From: Aphanomyces cochlioides
Lineage: Eukaryota > Oomycota > Saprolegniomycetes > Saprolegniales > Verrucalvaceae
Assembly (NCBI GenBank): GCA_019828595.1
Contig: JAHQRK010000020.1
Coordinates: forward strand, 496,001 to 560,000
Reading direction: 5' to 3'
Length of the DNA stretch: 64,000 nucleotides
The notes beneath the pieces are model-generated. The model was not told where the DNA came from and searched no databases. It was given only the letters and a program-made list of their open reading frames with translations. The position numbers and the translations under genes were made by a program. Below, in pieces: positions 61,268-64,000 of the stretch. Numbering within the stretch: position 1 is the stretch's first letter; each line of letters starts with the position of its first letter.

Positions 61268-61755
61268 TTAATGGGATTTTTTATAGCATGTCTCAAGAGA
61301 TGAAAGGTTGGTCGCCTGTCTGCTCGGTGTCGTGGTGCATCCTCCACGTTGGAAGAACGAAACTAACTCCCTTGTGAGCGTATTGACAATGGAACGACGA
61401 CACTCGTGAGTGAATCCAGTGTGGATGAGACTGCGCTTCACGGGCATCTCGTTGCGAGTGGTCAGTAACGATCGAGTAGGTGAATGCGAAAGTTCCAGAT
61501 GAAACTTCCAAGCTCTGTCGCGTTCGGGAGCCTGACGACGTCGAGTGAGTGCCTTCATGGCTTCATGAAGCACCCCTCCTCCCGACGTACACCAAAACTC
61601 GATGCACACAATTCCTCACACCATGACACATGGCATCGTTGCGACAACCAGTCGGCAATGTGACCACGGCTCACCACGCTAGCTTCACGATACACTGTAG
61701 ATGGAAAACGGGTGAGAGATTGACCAAGCCAGGCAAACTTGAGCTCATTATTCAC
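61268..61755 (-). CDS. Doubtful hypothetical ORF, possibly two exons
   Basis: Two overlapping frames (61555-61755 and 61268-61609) can be joined by a 32-nt GTGTACG...GAAG intron into a ~150-residue protein (MNNELKFAWLGQSL... to ...ETCYKKSH). The intron would be shorter than any other in the window and no domain is recognisable. The Arg/His/Thr composition could be chance. Listed so the open frames are recorded, not because function is supported. Confidence 0.2.
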
Positions 61756-62998
61756 TTTACATAAACGAAGTCATGGAAAGTTTTATCAAATGACAATTCT
61801 GAACTTCGTGGCAGTGGTCATGACGTATGGTGGCAATCTGCAGTACGTGGTGATGAAAGGTGTGGTTGACAATGCATCCTTGAACTGGGGAGAATGCATG
61901 GCTGCCAGGCAATCCATTGCTCAACGATCTCGCCATGGTTTCCATGTCAAGTAGAACGCTCGCGTTATCTCTTCCTGGGAATAAAGTTAGTCTTCAACAT
62001 GATTCACAAGAAGCAGCAGCAGTATTTCTATATGAATTCCATATTATTGAATTTTTTACCAATAAAATTGCAATAATTTTCCATATATCATTTTCATTGG
62101 TTGAAATATGAATATGTAGGTTATATTGTGAGTTTGACATTATGCAAGTCGAGATGAGGTTGAAAATTGGAAAGAGCACATGAAAACGCTACAGTAGCCT
62201 TCAAAGGCGTGTCAAGTGTGCATGGATCCCTAATGTATGAAGAGCGATACAAAGTTCGTGGTGGGTTAGCACAAGCAACACGAGATGGAAGATTTTGAGG
62301 ACAACTAAACGGAAATTTTCGAACACCGAAGTCTATAGACATTGGATTTCTGCTAACTCGGTGGATGCCACCTCGCCCCTTTGATCCCCCTTGGAGAGAT
62401 ACAACGATGCAAGGATCTTATTGCTGCTTGATCGGCAATACTGTCCAGCCTCCGTGCTTTGCCGTGGAACAAGTACCCGGGGTATTCCACCGATTCCACA
62501 GTAAAGCTAAGTCGCATCATTATCATTGCCCTGGCGTTTCCTTGAGTAATTATTGAGGTGACGCCGTGCTTGCAAGATAAATCTACTGTTGCAACTGAAT
62601 ATTGCACGTGATGGAGAGAGGATCCCATCGATGCAATCGCTTGGCAACAGAGCTGAGCAGGGCAATATATTAGAAAATGTTATTCAGACGACCTCGGAAG
62701 TGTGAGTCCGCCTGTACGGGGTGTGCTCCGTTGGTGATTTCTGTTAAGTCACTAAGTAGATCCTGCTCGCATACAGGGACACTTGTCAACTAGCGTGCAA
62801 TCCGGCTCCTTGTCGTCCGACTCTCTGTGTGGAGTATGTCGCTGAACTCTCGGCCAAGTCTGATCCTGTATGCGACTATAAAGACGTCGGTCATGTGTTT
62901 CGTTCAGAATTGTGTGTGCCTCTGCGTAGATTCTGCAAGTCTTGACTCATTCGCCAAGTTCCCCGTTGGTCTTCATACTTCGCCAGCCAACAGAGAAC
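61756..62998. other. Gene-poor region
   Basis: About 1.2 kb with only short ORFs on both strands (for example minus 62353-62628 and 62121-62342), none with recognisable domains, signal peptides or consistent splice sites. The 62000-62110 part is AT-rich. Confidence 0.35.
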
Positions 62999-63253
62999 AT
63001 GCCATCGAGCAAACATCAGGAGCGAGCCAAGTGGCGCGACGGCGAGCAGTATAATCTACGACGCGCGTGGCTCCGACACCCGTGTGGACCTTGGAAGACA
63101 ATCGCACGGGCAATTCCAACACGATCTGAAAGGCAAGTCATGCGGTATGCAGTCCGCCTTGGCTTGCGAATCACCAAACCTGTTCCACTGGAAACAAGCA
63201 AACAAGACGACGATGCCATCCTCCTCGAAGCCCTGCGCTTAATTATCGACTAA
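62999..63253 (+). CDS. Small SANT/Myb-like DNA-binding protein
   Basis: 84 codons from the ATG at 62999. The sequence W-R-D-G-E-Q-Y-N-L...PWKTIARAIPTRSERQVMRY has the helix-turn-helix spacing of a Myb/SANT repeat: first Trp, a second Trp in GPWKTIA, and a recognition helix SERQVMRYAVRLGLR. A short acidic C-terminal tail follows. No second repeat or transactivation domain is present. The frame is open upstream to about 62942 without an ATG, and an upstream exon cannot be excluded. It may be a tiny transcription regulator or a fragment of a larger transposon-derived gene. Confidence 0.5.
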   Translation: MPSSKHQERAKWRDGEQYNLRRAWLRHPCGPWKTIARAIPTRSERQVMRYAVRLGLRITKPVPLETSKQDDDAILLEALRLIID

Positions 63254-63331
63254 CTTTATCACTATCACTCGCTAAAACAACTATAAGTATTGACGTTCTT
63301 GCCATGAAGAGGGCACGCCGTCAACCTGAAC

Positions 63332-63370
63332 AAAGGGCTAGCCTCAGGCAGCTCTACCCGGTAGCCCTTT
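63332..63370. repeat. Inverted repeat, 9-bp arms
   Basis: AAAGGGCTA (63332-63340) and TAGCCCTTT (63362-63370) are perfect inverted copies around a 21-nt loop. It lies about 80 nt after the SANT-like stop codon. Could be part of a 3' end or simply a chance palindrome. Confidence 0.45.
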
Positions 63371-63822
63371 CAGTGTAGCGCGCTCCATGAACCCAAATCG
63401 CACTCAAGAGTATGCGTCTTGTCACCACGACCTCAGTGACTCACGGGTGGGACGCATCGCTCGTTTCCCCATCGCCGAACAATTGACTGCTCTTCTTGGG
63501 AATGAGCAATCACCAAGAGTGACACGATGATGTCTGTCTTGGGCTACAAAGACAGTAAAGAACGACAGAGAGGACGACAAAGATCAGCCTTCTTGCGCAT
63601 ACTCACAAGTCCAACCACACCGGTGAAATAATCATGTTTCGCGACCTGTTCAACCTGATGCCGGCAAAATCGTCACCCTCATGATATACTTCTGCATTTA
63701 TGACGAACGCGTGTGTCGACGAATCTAAACCTCGACGTACGGCCAGCAGTGCATCGTGGCAACTCGGTTGCTCAAGCAAGCAAGTCGCCGCCTTGGAGGA
63801 GGTTGACCATAAATTCGTTCGC

Positions 63823-63873
63823 CGTCTGTCGCTAGATATAAATTTAATTTATATTTCATGCTAGCGACAGACG
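63823..63873. repeat. Nested inverted repeat with 13-bp perfect arms
   Basis: CGTCTGTCGCTAG (63823-63835) and CTAGCGACAGACG (63861-63873) are perfect inverted copies. Inside lies a second palindrome ATATAAAT-TTA-ATTTATAT (63836-63854), then TTCATG. A GC-rich outer stem with an AT palindrome inside suggests terminal repeats of a tiny insertion or a protein-binding site. Confidence 0.55.
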
Positions 63874-64000
63874 ATAGCACGGAAGCAACTCTTTCCATCG
63901 TGACGACATTTCATCGACAAAGTTAGATTCGAGCGTGCATCAAATCTGCGACGACAGTGACACGACGACAACGGGCGAACAATAATCGCGTCATGTTTGT

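Larger units (their letters stand above)
63254..64000. other. Terminal region without a supported gene
   Basis: No convincing ORF. Contains two hairpin-forming sequences annotated separately (63332-63370 and 63823-63873). Confidence 0.4.

Noticed and set aside
1..64000. CRISPR arrays, prophage, operons, plasmid or viral functions
   Set aside because: Gene structure (spliced genes, giant midasin and ATM) is eukaryotic nuclear. No direct-repeat arrays or replication/packaging genes were seen.

Overview
This is a compact eukaryotic nuclear segment. Genes are dense on both strands and nearly every gene is cut by very short GT-AG introns (about 36-50 nt, typically GTATGT/GTAAGT...TAG). The gene set includes midasin, ATM, a gamma-tubulin complex subunit, a ciliary CFAP97-type protein, a CCT-domain protein, a GIN/DUF2807 surface protein and GPI- or TM-anchored secreted proteins. 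That mix suggests a stramenopile, most likely an oomycete (Saprolegniales-like); this is an inference, not something read directly from a marker gene. I saw no rRNA, tRNA, CRISPR or prokaryotic operon features. Exon models were built by hand: each junction was checked for GT/AG (one GC/AG) and reading phase. For the spliced genes the exon lengths sum to a multiple of three.

Layout. 1-2.2 kb: two small proteins with SUMO-interaction-like motifs, then a CFAP97-like gene (-). 2.3-4.9 kb: threonyl-tRNA synthetase (+). 4.9-6.2 kb: kelch protein (-), divergent from a secreted Cys-containing protein (6.3-7.5 kb, +). 8.1-9.4 kb: Mn-type CDF transporter (+). 10.2-11.4 kb: GIN/DUF2807 membrane protein (+). 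11.4-14.3 kb: coiled-coil/WD40 protein (-). 14.7-16.3 kb: serine carboxypeptidase (-), divergent from midasin. 16.6-33.3 kb: midasin, 17 exons, 5335 aa (+). 33.7-42.8 kb: ATM kinase, 19 exons, 2801 aa (+). 42.9-46.2 kb: GCP5-like (+). 46.3-48.8 kb: secreted TPR protein with a glycosyltransferase-like C-terminus (-). 49.0-50.2 kb: class I histone deacetylase (-). 50.2-52.7 kb: gene-poor, with a structured hairpin and a ~570 bp fold-back element. 52.7-53.8 kb: type I membrane protein (+). 54.3-58.0 kb: a PH-domain protein followed by a CLU/TPR protein (+). 58.2-61.1 kb: a chromatin protein that appears to join AT-hook, PHD finger and CCT domain (-). 61-64 kb: sparse, with one small SANT-like ORF and hairpins.

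Functionally the window is mostly housekeeping: translation (ThrRS), 60S ribosome maturation (midasin), DNA-damage signalling (ATM), microtubule nucleation (GCP5), chromatin (HDAC, PHD-CCT) and metal homeostasis (CDF). Fast-changing secreted or surface proteins sit between them. Neighbouring genes show no pathway logic. The most noteworthy items are the PHD-CCT fusion, the TPR/glycosyltransferase-like secreted protein, a His/Asp-rich insertion inside ThrRS, a GC-AG intron in the ATM kinase core, stop-free 3n micro-introns, and the large palindromic element near 51 kb.
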